Both the position numbers and the translations under genes were made by a program. DNA of 64,000 nucleotides from Selaginella moellendorffii (Eukaryota; Streptophyta; Lycopodiopsida; Selaginellales; Selaginellaceae): contig NW_003314420.1 of NCBI RefSeq assembly GCF_000143415.4, forward strand, positions 107,569-171,568, given 5' to 3'. Below, piece after piece: positions 34,081 through 45,304 of the stretch (position 1 is the first letter of the stretch; each line of letters starts with the position of its first letter). A model generated the notes under the pieces. The model made no database searches, was not told where the DNA came from, and was given only the letters and a program-made list of their open reading frames with translations.

Positions 34081-34716
34081 TTTATTCAGTAAAATGGGAC
34101 TAGGTACAAATTTTTAAGTATTTGAAAATGACGTGAAATTATAAGTTTTTTGTCCAGGGGCTAGACATATCTGGGGTATGGTGACTAGCATGGTGACTTT
34201 GTGTCCAGATTGAGTCCATCTGGTTGTATAATAAATCTCATTGTCAAGGTGAACAAGCCGAATCTGAAGCTAAATAAGAGCGATGGCATGCGCGCACACA
34301 CTATTTGTTTGTTCATTGAGCGTGTGGTGAGCTTTCCAAGATGAACGTCATTCCTATTAGCCAGACATATAACTTAATGGTGAGAACATTTAGATATTAT
34401 TCAATGTTATCTTTTTCTAACGAATCTAATTGTGAAGGTGTAGCAAGAGGCATTGCTAGTCTGGAGAAGTCATTTAACTCATTTGACCCTTAGTGTATTT
34501 TCATGAAACTAAATAACATTCACATTATTAAGGAATTTCTCTAGTACCTTTTTTTTATGACATAGAGGCTTGCATTTCTTTCAAAGGTGATTTAGTAAAA
34601 GGCCTGAGGGCACATGCCATTCTATTTCTCAGACCGGTATTAAGATATACTAGTGCAAAGGGAAAAAGGTATTTGGTGATCAAGTAAATGGCATGAGGGC
34701 ACACGCCATTATAAGC

Positions 34717-35076
34717 CTAAGCGCTAGTGGACACCTCCTTTTTGGTACTCTCAGCGGTACTATCATCCTTCTCCGGGTCAGTTGTTTTGCTTTGGATTGT
34801 TGTCTCTAATGTTACTGGGGCGTTCTCAATAGTTGTTAATGTTGCCGTTTGTTCAGAAAAATGATCACCTGGAGTATAGTACAAGGAGTTTGGAAGACTT
34901 ATATATTCTACATCTTCACCTATCTCCTTCTCCATCTCCTTTTCTGCCTCACTTACAAATTTTGTGCTTGCCATGAGAACGCTCTTCACCCTAAAATATG
35001 GAGTTCGTTGTGTTATAAAAGGAAACCAACACCCACGCTGCAAGGGAATGATGGTACATAAAGCACGTAAGCCCAC
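34717..35076 (-). CDS. Small acidic ORF in the DNA transposon
   Basis: A 119-codon open frame; the more likely start is the internal Met at codon 34 (MASTKFVSEAEKEMEK). The product is acidic and Thr/Glu/Ser-rich with no recognised domain. It lies downstream of the transposase frame on the same strand. It may be a separate accessory protein or a last exon of the transposase, whose end (35688) overlaps a good splice donor (CAAG|GTGAG). Function unknown. Confidence 0.35.
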   Translation of the reverse strand: MGLRALCTIIPLQRGCWFPFITQRTPYFRVKSVLMASTKFVSEAEKEMEKEIGEDVEYISLPNSLYYTPGDHFSEQTATLTTIENAPVTLETTIQSKTTDPEKDDSTAESTKKEVSTSA

Positions 35077-35687
35077 AATATGGGTTTATGTGCCATTAAT
35101 ATGGGCCACACGCCATATTATTAGATTTATGCATGTGTGATTGGTAAATGCATATGTCACATCATCTTTGTTTTACCTCACACACTATATCAGGCCTAAT
35201 GAACCATATCACATGTGCGCACATGCTATATATATGGAGAAGTGTTATGCAAGGATAGAAAAATTCAATGCATGATTGTGGAGAGCAATGGCATGAAGCC
35301 ACATGCTAAATAACATTTTAGAGAAAGAATTAAAATAGAAACATGCAAACAGTACTGAGTGGACCAAGACTTAGAAGTGCACAATTGAATGAGGTATTTC
35401 TAATAAATATTTCACTCACCTCATATAGGAATGGCTACCACTCTCAAATGGCGTATCGCCTCATGCCATCACCTCGCAATTTGTTATAACAATCCGATGA
35501 ATTCATATTCAGCTTGTTCACCTTGAACTTTAAGTAAGATTTGCTAGAACAACTAAGAATTTATACATGTTATTTGTATCATCTCACCTAGGAATGGCGT
35601 AAGGCCACATGCCATCACGCCTCCTTTGATTCAGATTCGGATTGTTCACCTTGAAATAAAATACATTAGAAACTTAGTAAAGGAATA

Positions 35688-38600
35688 TTAATGAATCTCA
35701 CCTTGAACCCGGGTTATGAATGCTCTTGCTGCATCTCTTGCATGGTCTGGCAAGGTGATGGTGGCACTCTGCTTCCGCATCCAACCATGCACAAGATTAT
35801 CCACTGATATGCTCATACTAGGATCCCTTGGATTCAGCACCCATCTCTTTTCTAGGCAATCCTTCGTATATCCGAAACTTGGCTTGAACCACTCCACAGT
35901 TACATTGAAGGAGTTAGTTTCCACGTCCTCCTCTGCATCAGTGATGCAGCACCCCACCCATATCATTTGTTTTTTATTACTGGGTCTGACAAGCACGACC
36001 ATTCCTTTGCAGACCTGTACTGGATTGAATGTTGAATCCAGCTTCTTGTTCCTCGGCCCACAATAGTGATCCTCAACATCGTTATTTGTCACTACATTTC
36101 CAGAGGACATTGTTCCGCTACTATCTGGTGCTCTAGGTTCTGGCCAAAAGGACTCTTCCAATTCTTCATATACAACCGGCCCATTTTGGATAGCAGATAT
36201 AATCTTCTCCTAGTATTCGAGCAAAGGCTTGCACCTCTTAAAATAGGATTCTCCACCAAACACCAACCCCCTCTTCCAGAAGGCAATATGCTGTCTAATC
36301 CCGGCCACTATACTTTCCTGGTCTTTGAGTCCATCCGGGTGCATCGGCCGTGGGGAACCCTGAGGAATCATAGGTTCCCCAGTTATGGGATCTCTCTTGA
36401 AGAGTTCAATGCCGTCCACTGGCAGCCACACTGTGTCCCATTCTCTCATCTTGTACCTCATCACTGGAGCACCGTCATGCATGCTGAAATGAAACTGAAG
36501 AGGCTTGGAGTGGCCAATCAGCGTTTCGGATTCGTCCCTGATGTAGCCTCTTACAAACCCCTTAAAGTCTGGAACCTCTGTCACAAGTGCAGCTTCAATA
36601 GTGCCTTTGATGCAATTTTGGAATTCATCGTAGAGTTGTGGGAGGGTGAGGACATTGGATTGCCGGAGGGACTTTGCCAGGTGACTGAACATGGCATCAA
36701 CGTCTTCATGAGTGTGCCCAACCATGAGAAAGCCAAGTGTAACCATTTCAAATATGCCTTTGGCAACAAGCATCGCCAAGTACGCGAAGACGTATATGTT
36801 TTTGTTCTCACTGCCAGCATTGTTTGTTTGGAGCAGAAGATGGGGTGGAAGGCCATATCGGCCGCAAGAACTTCCTTGAGATTCTGCTTCATTTGGATGA
36901 AGCTGTGCATTCACCGGGCGACCAGCCTCATCGAAATGGCATGAGGCCTCACGTGATAACCCTACAATCTGACGGCCAACATATTCACTAGGATGGCATG
37001 GGGCCCCACGCGATACTGCAAGCCTTTGCTCCTCCTCCAGCTGAACCCTGTATGGGGTTCGATCGACAAGGGCCTTATCCAAGGGTTGGCCGTTCAGCTC
37101 AGTCTACGCACTTTGCAGAGACCTTAAGTGTTTTGCTAGGGACTCAATCATCATGTTTGCACCCCCGCCACCCCATAGAGGTACAAAGAAGTTCCCATAG
37201 TTCTGGGCACCATGCCCATGAGCGATTATGCCAAACAGAGACACAGGCAGCTGCATGGATGAAGAGATTGCCTTGGGGGCAGGATTGAGTCGAGGTAAGC
37301 ACGTCTTTTTCTGGTCCATTTTGTCGTGGATGATGCAGAGGTAAGAGTCAGGTCTCTCCATGGAGAGAATCCTGTTATGATAATATGCAGTCCTGCAGCT
37401 TCTCTACTCGATGTTGTGGTCGAGCCGCCTTCTAACCAACGTCTCTCGCTCTTGAGCGCTGTAAGAATTCTTCGACAAAGCCATTTTGATAGCAGTGCAC
37501 TCGTCACACTTTGAAAAGCTGGAGTACTTTCCTATACTCACATCCCTAAACCTGTTGCTCCACAATCTACTAAATCTAGATTGGCTCAGCTTCCTATAGC
37601 CATTACTCTAGAGTTCCCGATTCACATCTTCCAATATGGCCCCCTTGGTATACATGGAAGGGAGAACTCGTTGGGTGTCTCGTGTTCCATCTTCCAAGAG
37701 GCGGGTTTTATGTGGTTGCTGCTCGCTACATGTCGCGACAAACCTCTTGAAGATTGCCTCTCCATATACAACATGACCCCTGGTTTTGTGTGTACCGTCG
37801 TTCCCATGGACTGCCTGTTGAACCCTTTGTTCCTTGAACTCAGTTTTGATTCTGTAAAATGTGCTTCGAGGGACTCCATAAATGATTCTCCATGCCTTCA
37901 TGCAGACCAAACCCCTCTGGAAGACCATGCCCCCCGCCTGATGTTCTGAAGCATCAACAGATGACCTTAATGCCTCATACACAAAATTGCGAGCTACCTT
38001 CCAGGACAATATCTTGTATCTTGCTCTCTCCTCTTCAATAGCATCCCAATCAGCATGTTGACAGCACCTCCTCTTGCAACAAGCAACTGTCGAGACCATT
38101 CGAACCTCCATCGCCATTTTCTGCCTTTTCGGTTCGTTGCTCAAATCCCTTTGGCTGCGCTTTAGGAAGGTGTACTTTCTTTTCCCATGAAGAGATGTTC
38201 TGTCATCAGTTGTAGTGGTGTTTGATTGTGAATCTTTCACATTCTCAAACACTAAGTGCCTCAATTTCCTCCGCACAATGCTTCCAATAGTCAGACTGTT
38301 TTCTTCTGTGTCAACAACCTCTAAAATCGCAAGTCCAATATCATCCCAGCCCAATTCTTGATTAGCAACCGCATCTCTTGGATCGACAACTGTGGCTAAG
38401 CCCTCAGCTACCACCTCCCCCTCGGGGTTGTTTAGAAACACCTTTGCTTGAATCCATGTAGCACGGTTCTTAAGATCCATGGAGGGAACATGCGTCTCAC
38501 TTGCGCTATCCCCAACATCTGCTTTCTTCTGAAGATTTTTCAAGGCAACAACAACATTTACCCCGACGACCATCTCTCCTCGTTCAATAGCGACCACATT

Positions 38601-38756
38601 CCCATCGAAGACAGTCTCTTCTGATACAGCAGCATTGCCTTCCCCAAGCCTTTGACAGTGTATAACAAAGTTCTGATCCATAGACACAAGGGTCCCTTTT
38701 GCAACTTTCTTCCCACCATTCAAAATGTAAACCTTTTTCCCAACCTTGAAGGCCAT
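35688..38756 (-). pseudogene. Transposase-like protein (DUF7869-type) with four TAG stops
   Basis: A single uninterrupted frame of 1023 codons from ATG 38756 (MAFKVGKKVYILNGGKK) to TAA 35688, with no frameshift but TAG at codons 383 (37608-37610), 451 (37404-37406), 551 (37104-37106) and 849 (36210-36212). Sequence continues to look coding across each stop. Order: basic N-terminus; Cys cluster CCKRRCCQH near codon 228; YGVPRSTFYR; FSKCDECTA near codon 415; IHDKMDQKKTCLPRL near 475, typical of plant and algal transposase-like proteins; TNNAGSENKN and GFLMVGHTHEDVDAMF near 650-690, the DUF7869-like block; C-terminal VEWFKP domain. The DUF name is from memory. Dead copy. Confidence 0.8.
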
Positions 38757-38946
38757 TCTGAAAGTGCAGAAAAGAAGTTAAGACCATACAAAAAATGATT
38801 GGAGAATGGCCTAAATCATAACATACCAAACAACCTCAATAGCATGAGGCCACATGCCATTATTCAAACATGCTATTGACACCTACGTGAAATTTCGCAT
38901 TCACAAAATTGGCATGAGGCCTCATGCCATTAGTGGTACCACTAAT

Positions 38947-39069
38947 GGCATGAGGCCTCACGCTATCTTTGGCCCCTGCTAGCCTGTTGCTATATTCCTT
39001 TTGCCTTGCTGCAACTGTATATATGGGGCCAGGCTAGCAGGGGCCAAAGATGGCATGAGGCCTCATGCC
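38947..39069. repeat. 40-bp inverted repeat (hairpin) in the transposon flank
   Basis: 38947-38986 is the reverse complement of 39030-39069 at 38 of 40 positions, with a 43-bp spacer. Each arm contains a copy of the palindrome plus TTTGGCCCCTGCTAGCCTG. A cruciform or a hairpin RNA is possible. Confidence 0.85.
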
Positions 39070-39229
39070 ATCTTGATATACACACAGCTGCAGGCAAGTA
39101 AAAACATACATGACAATACGCTAGCCATGAAATTGCAAGGGCCCAAGATGGCATGTGGCCTCATGCCATTTCTAAATGTGGTCCTAAGCCATTCCATGGT
39201 GAACATACCAGGAAGCACAAGTGCCGAAT

Positions 39230-39440
39230 ATCAAGAGGAAGCGGTAGCCACACCAAAGACAGTGCCGCTCGCAACACTGCAACTACTCGTAGTGCCGCTC
39301 GCAACACCGCAACTGCTCATAGCGTTGCTCGCACAAACTACCACTAGCATAAACTGCCGCTTTCAATGGCACTCGCAATGCCGCAACCGCTTGTAGACGC
39401 ATAAACCACAGCTCACAACGCCGCTTACACAAGCAGCGCT
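39230..39440. repeat. Degenerate ~30-bp tandem repeat
   Basis: Units with GTGCCGCTCGCAACACCGCAA recur in tandem and degrade to the right. GC-rich compared with its surroundings. Found in the right flank of the DNA transposon. Confidence 0.65.
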
Positions 39441-40192
39441 CACTACGCTCAGCGAAACCAAGAATACGGCGCACAAAAATGATAGACCTAGGAATGAGTT
39501 CGAGAATTCAAAAATAACACACGCTTGAACCTCACATCAAATCCTCTGACAAACCAGATCTTATGATTCCTCTAACAAATTTCAAACTGAGTAGCTTCTA
39601 GACTTTGCTGTCGGAGGTTGAACTTTGTCACATCATGTCCTTGCCTCAATCCAGCTGTGCCATGTCAGTGATTCGAAGTTTGCCATGCCGTGTCAGCGAT
39701 CCCCACCAAGATTATTTGCCGTGTAAAGGAATAATTATGCTGTGTGTGTATGTCCATTTATGGCAATATAAGGCCACACGCCATTCAAAGAATAATGCTA
39801 GTCGAGCATTTTTTGGTGCATTTTTGGGTTCAAAATTGCATGAGCCCACACACTATAAAGTTTACCTGTACCAAAAATAGAAATAGCTTTATTTACTTGG
39901 GAATTTAAGTGGTTGAAGCATTTTTAAACTTACAAACACATGCCCTACTTACATTCCTTTGGTTGCTTAAAATTTAAAAATATTATAAACCTTTCTTTTT
40001 GCATTTTCAATGTTTTCAATTATGGTTTTTGATTTTCGCAGGACCAGCCTAGTAATCTATTTGCATCCCGTCATGTTTATAGCTAGCTTTCGTTTGTCCC
40101 CTTCGCTAGCCTGAGATACATCTGCTTGGCATCTACCTCTTACAGCATTTGCCCAGAAAGGGCATCTTTCTTCATGCAGCATTTGCCACATG

Positions 40193-40210
40193 TTTAGGGT
40201 TTAGGGTTTA
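40193..40210. repeat. Short telomere-like word
   Basis: Two and a half units of TTTAGGG inside the DNA transposon. Plant-type telomere sequence; may be chance. Confidence 0.7.
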
Positions 40211-40912
40211 GCAATTCAGTAGCTTTATAAACATGCAAATACAGAACTTGATGCAAAATCCTTTGATATGTCACAATGCCCTTAGGACCATAAACACATT
40301 TCAATAGAGAGGGTCCTTTCATTTCATAACTCCTTACATAGATCTTGGTAAAACTAGAGTTAGTGAAGTTGGTTTCTTGTGATCCCGCATCTGATTGTGA
40401 TGTCCCTTTGCAGTGTCGATGGAAAGGTCAGTGCACACCAAACTGTAGAATCTTGGAGCAAAATAACGGTCGGATCTATGGCAAATGCCCCTGAAACACT
40501 GTAAGGCTCGTGTGGTCTCATGTGGTGTTTGATCGAGATGCTTCTTTGCAGGGTCATCAAGAAGGACATTGCATACCATTCTTTATTTAGCTAAACATCT
40601 GGCATTTTTGGAAATACAAGATGCTTTGGAATATCCAATCATGCATGGTATAAAAGTAAAGATTGAATGGGGACTTGGGCTCCACCTAGACTCGGAGCAA
40701 CTGAGCCAATATTAAAAGGATGGAAAGAAATTGGACGATGATGACAAAGAGAAGAGAGAGGTGAAGCAGTGGCAGGGGGAGGAGAAGTGATTGAGTAGAC
40801 ATTTCCTTGTTTAAAATAAAATGGCATGTGCCTCAATGCAGTTGAATTTTGTTATATTTATATACTATATAAAGGTTTGGAAACCTTATTTTACAAGTGG
40901 GATAATGACAAT

Positions 40913-40936
40913 TCCCACTTTAATGAAATAGAGCTT
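40913..40936 (-). repeat. Right terminal inverted repeat of the DNA transposon
   Basis: Pairs with 34057-34080 in inverted orientation; followed by the target duplication GATC at 40937-40940. Confidence 0.9.
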
Positions 40937-41925
40937 GATCCATCTTTCTTTTTCACAAATAACACTGGTGCCCCATATAGTGACTTGCTCAACCTAACAT
41001 ACCCTTTTTCCACCAACTCTTTTAGTTGGCGCTTGAGCTCCTCGAGTTCTCTTTCATTCAAACAATAGGGTGGACAAACCACTGCTTTAGCACCATCGAC
41101 TAGCTCAATCTTATCTTCTATCGGTCGTGCGAGGGGCAACCCCACCAGTAGCTCCTCGGGCATGGTATCTTTGAATTGGTCTAGCACTCGTTAAATCACT
41201 AAAGGTACTTATTCCATTCCCGTCTTTTTGTCACTCTTCGCCGAGGGTAAGCATAAAAATGTTGCCTTGGTTCCTTTAGTGAGTTGTCCTCTTGTGGACA
41301 CTAGGTTTAAGTAGGAGTCTTTGGCTTTACATTGCCCTACCTTCAGATTTTGGGCCTCCCCCCTAGATCATTTTCCCTGAGCATTCGCTAGTACCACAAG
41401 GTTCCTACCTTGTCCATGTAGGGCTATTATGAACCAATTGAACCAATCCATCCTGAAGATTACATCAAACCCCACGATGTCCAAAATGGTGAAATCCATG
41501 TCTACTTTCCATGTCCCTACTTCAACTCTCGCTCGTCAAAGTACCTCATCAGTGCTTTGGCTACTTTGAACAAATTTTATAGTCCTTGGTTCACCTAGTC
41601 GCTACATCGTTAGTTTGGTTTGCCGAACTATGTCTACAGCCACAAAATTATTCAAAGCACCCGTATCAATAAGGATCTTAACAAAGCTACCTCCGAGCTT
41701 CCCTTAGAGGGTTAGTAGATGTCATGAATGACTCTCTACCAAAGTTGCTTCTGTAATGAGTAACTTTGAGCTAGGGACTAGATTACGTACCTCAGTTTAG
41801 ATTTCACCCGACTTAATGGCCATATTGGCTCTAGCCTTTTTTGGGTAGGGACATTCTCTCGAAAAGTGTCCCGCTTCACCGCAATTGAAGCATATGTTGT
41901 TTCCCACACTACTATCTGACTTGAC
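40937..41925 (-). pseudogene. Gyp-B RT start, protease and gag end (fragment)
   Basis: Continuation of the minus-strand Gyp-B beyond the transposon: RT N-terminus 40937-41187 ([21 protein letters not shown]), protease around 41440-41740, and the zinc-knuckle part of gag near 41870-41915. Frames are broken. It stops at about 41925, where a plus-strand Gyp-B begins in the same gag region, so two copies meet head to head. Confidence 0.78.
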
Positions 41926-44900
41926 TACTAGCTACGGAAAGGCAAATCCGGTGGCCAGCGAGCGAGTACGTGGGGGAGTCAAGCGAAAAGAGACAAACCC
42001 ACGGATAAGAAGGTCAAGTCGTATAGTAGCGTGGGAAACAACATATGCTACAACTGCGGTGAAGTGGGACACTTTTCAAGCGAATGTCCCTACCCGAAGA
42101 AGGTCAGAGTCAATATGGCCATCAAGTCGGGTGAAGTCTGAACTGAGGTATGTGATCCAGTCCCTAACTCAAAGTTACTCATTACACAAGCAACTTTGGT
42201 AGAGAGTCGTTCGCGACATCTACTAGCCCTCCAGGGGAAGCTCGGAGGTAGCTTTGTTAAGATCCTTATTGACACGGGTGCTTCGGATAATTTTGTGGCT
42301 GCAAACATAGTTCGGCAAGCCGGACTAACGGTGCAGCGGCTAGGTGAACCAAGGACTATAGAGTTTGTTCAAGGTAGCCAAAGCACCCATGAGGTACTTT
42401 GACAAGCGAGAGTCGAAGTGGGGACTTGGAAGGTGGACATAGATTTCACCGTGTTGGATATGGCGGGATTTGACGTGATCTTCGGAATGGATTGGTTCAA
42501 TCAGTTCGTGGTAACCCTGCATGGACAAAGTAGAAACATTGTGGTACTGGCGAATGCCCAAGGAAGAAGATCTAGGGTGGAGGCCCAAGATCTAAAGGTA
42601 GGGCAAAGCAAGGCCAAAGATTCCTGCTTAAACCTGGTGTCCACGAGAGGACAACTCATTAAAGGAACCAAGGCAGCATTTTTGTGCTTACTCTCGGTGA
42701 AGAGTGACAAAAAGACAGGAATAAAAGAAGGGCCTTTAGTGATCCAACGGGTGTTGGACCAATTCCAGGATACCATGCCGGAGGAGCTACCGGCGGGGTT
42801 GCCCCCCGCCCGACCGATAGAACATAAGATTGAGCTAGTCGATGGTGGTAAGGCAATGGTTTGTCCACCCTATTGTTTGAACGAAAGAAAACTCGAGGAG
42901 CTCAAGCGCCAACTAAAAGAGTTGGTGGACAAAGGGTATGTTAGGTTGAGCAAGTCGCCGTATGGGGCGCCGGTGCTATTTGTGAAAATAAAAGATGGAT
43001 CTATGCGCATGTGCATAGACTACCGGTTGCTTAACAAGTATACAAAGAAGAACAAGTACCCTTTGCCAAGGAATGAGGACCTGTTCGATAGGTTGGGAAA
43101 GGCAAAATACTTCTCGAGGATTGACCTAAGGTTAGGATACTACCAGATTAGGGTAGCCAAGGAAGATGTCGAGAAGACAACCTGTCGAATGAGGTATGGG
43201 AGCTTTGAGTTTCTGGTGATGCCCTTCGGGATATGATGTAATGCGCCGGCAACGTTTTCGGCGCTGATGAACCACGTCTTTGTACCCTATCTAGATCACT
43301 TTGTGGTCGTCTATATCGACGACATCCTGATCTATAGCGAGACACTAGAGGAGCATGCCGAACACTTGGCGAAGGTGTTTGAGAAACTAAGGGAACACAA
43401 ACTGTATGCTAAAGAGAGCAAATGTGACTTTGTTCAACAAGAGTTAAAGTTTCTCGGGCATGTGGTGGGCCAGGACGGGCTCAAGGTGGACCTAGAGAAG
43501 GTCCAAGCGATCCAGGAATGAGAGCAACCATCGAATGTACATGAGTTGAGGGCATTCTTGGGGCTATGCAACTACTACCGAAAGTTTATCAGACATTATT
43601 CAAGAGTAGGGAAGCTTGGGAAGCCTGGGAAGAGCAACATCATGGCAGATGCACTAAGTCGAAAAGCGAGCTTGAAGTTGGCGATATCCAGTGCAACAGC
43701 AACCTTTTGGGATGATGTGCGGACAGCATATAAGAATGATGGTCTAGCACAAGAAGTGTTGCTAAGGAATCTAGAGGCACGAGAAGCTCACTAGAGAGGT
43801 GAGCTGCCAATGAAAGAGAAAACGGGCTATGCAAAACGCAACGGAATCATCTATTACAAGCAAACGAGGGTGTATGTTCCAGAAGGGGAACTAAGGAAGG
43901 TAGCCTTAGAAGAGTGTCATGATGGACCTCTTGCGGGACACGGTGGAGTGTCCAAGATGATGGGCTTACTCAAGAGGAAGTATCACTTGCCAGATATAGC
44001 TAAGGATGTCCAAGACTATATAAAGACATGCCCAACATGTCAGCAGGTCAAAGCCGTGACTAAGGCCAGTGGGGGCTTGTTGCAAAGCATCCCAATTCCA
44101 GATCGTCCATGGAAATGTCTTACGATGGACTTCATCACGGGACTCCCCCCAAGCGAGGGGTTTGATGCGATATTCATGGTGGTGGACCGATTTTTGAAGA
44201 TGGCACATTTCATACCCACCACAACGGAAGTGGATGCGAAAGGTGTAGCAAAGCTGTTCTTCGAACAAGTGGTTCGAGTGCGGGGAAGTCCAAAAGAGAT
44301 TATCTCAGATCAAGATAAGATCTTCACTAGTAGGTTCTGGAGAACTCTCCTAGAATAGTATCGCACCAAGTTGAAATTCAGCACAGCCTACCACCCACAG
44401 ATAGGTATGGGGTATTAAGTCAAGTTTGATGGCACTAACACTTCTTGACAGACGGACAAACGGAAAGGGTGAATAGGCAGCTAGAGGATTATTTGTGATG
44501 CTATGTCTTGGGAGACCAGACCGATTGGGTAAGTCATTTGGGATTTGCGGAAATGTGTTATAACAACTCACCACATTCGAGTATCGGGGTGAGTCCATGG
44601 GAAGTCATCAATGGGCGAGCTATTGAAGGTCCTGTGGAACTCGGCGTGGCCGAGTATCATGGAGAGTTACCCGTAGTGGAAGCATTCACGGTGGAAAGAC
44701 TCAACATCTGAAATCTAGTGAGGGATTCCTTAGAACAAGCTCAACAAAGGCAAACCAAGTACGCGAACCAGAAGCGTCAGGATGTAGAGTTCCAAGCTGG
44801 GGAGAAGGTGTGGTTGAACACCAAGAACCTCAGGCTACCAAGTGGGATCAGCTAGAAGTTGACCCAAAGGTAAAAATGCAGGTATTCCTGTAAATGAAGT

Positions 44901-45005
44901 GATCTTCAGTTCCTTAAGCAGGTTCGTGGGGCCTTACGAGATTGAGTCACGAATCGGTAAAGTGGCTTACCGTCTCCGACTTCCTCGAGAGATGGGGAAG
45001 ATGCA
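41926..45005 (+). pseudogene. Plus-strand Gyp-B: gag end, protease, RT, RNase H remnant, integrase
   Basis: Zinc knuckle CYNCGEVGHFSSECP-like at about 42045-42095 (one frame); protease 42196-42480 (ILIDTGASDNFVAANI, then [10 protein letters not shown]); reverse transcriptase 42890-43520 ([13 protein letters not shown], then [11 protein letters not shown] near 43310). After LGLCNYYRKFI (43560) the sequence jumps to GKSNIMADALSRKASL (43630), so most of RNase H is deleted. Integrase 43790-44720 with CPTCQQVK, LTMDFITGLPPSEG, the 47-nt intron and HPQ-DGQTER. C-terminal domain to 45005, where LTR-C inserted; the chromodomain resumes at 52786. Stops: TGA 43233, TAG 43793, TAG 44356 and others. Confidence 0.88.
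44405..44451 (+). other. Intron-like insert in integrase, second copy
   Basis: 47-nt segment starting GTATGGGG and ending CTTGACAG, at the same codon as 10164-10210. It contains the CACTAAC branch-point-like word, and it nearly matches the other copy. Excising it restores the HPQI-DGQTER reading. Confidence 0.85.
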
Positions 45006-45132
45006 CCCAGTATTCCACGTGAACTCTAAGAGGTTTAGCGAGAACTAAACCAATAAAAGGAGAGAACCACTATATGTGGTCCAATCAGTCTCTAAGTTGG
45101 AGAGACTACCCTCCTTAGAGGATATGCAAAAA

Positions 45133-45225
45133 GGCATGGTGAGCCTTCAATGCCCAACCATTGACGAATATGGAGAAGGCATGGTGAGCCTTCAATGTCA
45201 CACCATTGACAAATATTGGCTACGT
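45133..45225. repeat. 46-bp tandem duplication
   Basis: Two copies in tandem, each with GGCATGGTGAGCCTTCAATG followed by an ACCATTGAC word. Part of the LTR-C internal region. Confidence 0.75.
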
Positions 45226-45304
45226 ACCAAGGATGGAAATGGTAACACATGCGGGTGTTACTTTATAAAATGGTTCACCGTTCGATGAGGACATCGAACT
45301 TCGT

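Larger units (their letters stand above)
34283..39856. repeat. Interspersed palindrome family GGCATGAGGCCTCATGCC
   Basis: An imperfect 18-22 bp palindrome recurs throughout the element. Copies at 34283, 34601, 34688, 35288, 35448, 35594, 36936, 36993, 38839, 38909, 38945, 39050, 39148, 39760 and 39835 (start positions). The copies at 38909 and 39050 are perfect. Two copies (36936, 36993) are inside the transposase frame; the rest lie in the two non-coding flanks. They look like transposase-binding or replication sites. Confidence 0.85.
34057..40936 (-). mobile_element. TIR DNA transposon, 6.9 kb, DUF7869-like transposase
   Basis: A complete cut-and-paste type element. Its ends are 24-bp inverted repeats, 34057-34080 and 40913-40936, beginning AAGCTCTATTTC and differing at one position. 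GATC flanks both ends (34053-34056, 40937-40940), and removing the element joins the Gyp-B pol sequence precisely (CATA-GATC-CATC), so GATC is the 4-bp target duplication. It carries one large minus-strand frame (35688-38756), a possible second small gene (34717-35076), many copies of a palindromic repeat, and short A/T-rich ends. I could not place it in a named superfamily with a 4-bp GATC target. Confidence 0.9.

Noticed and set aside
36066-36944. 292-codon plus-strand ORF opposite the transposase
   Set aside because: It is the antisense shadow of the transposase frame; the minus strand carries the conserved blocks.
35688-38756. TAG read as a sense codon (recoding) in the transposase
   Set aside because: Other genes in the window use TAA or TAG stops normally; Gyp-B copies also have TGA and TAA lesions. 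Decay of methylated CAG explains it more simply.
40193-40210. Telomere-like word as a chromosome-end remnant
   Set aside because: Only 2.5 units inside a transposon flank; too short to distinguish from chance, unlike the junction case at 60902.
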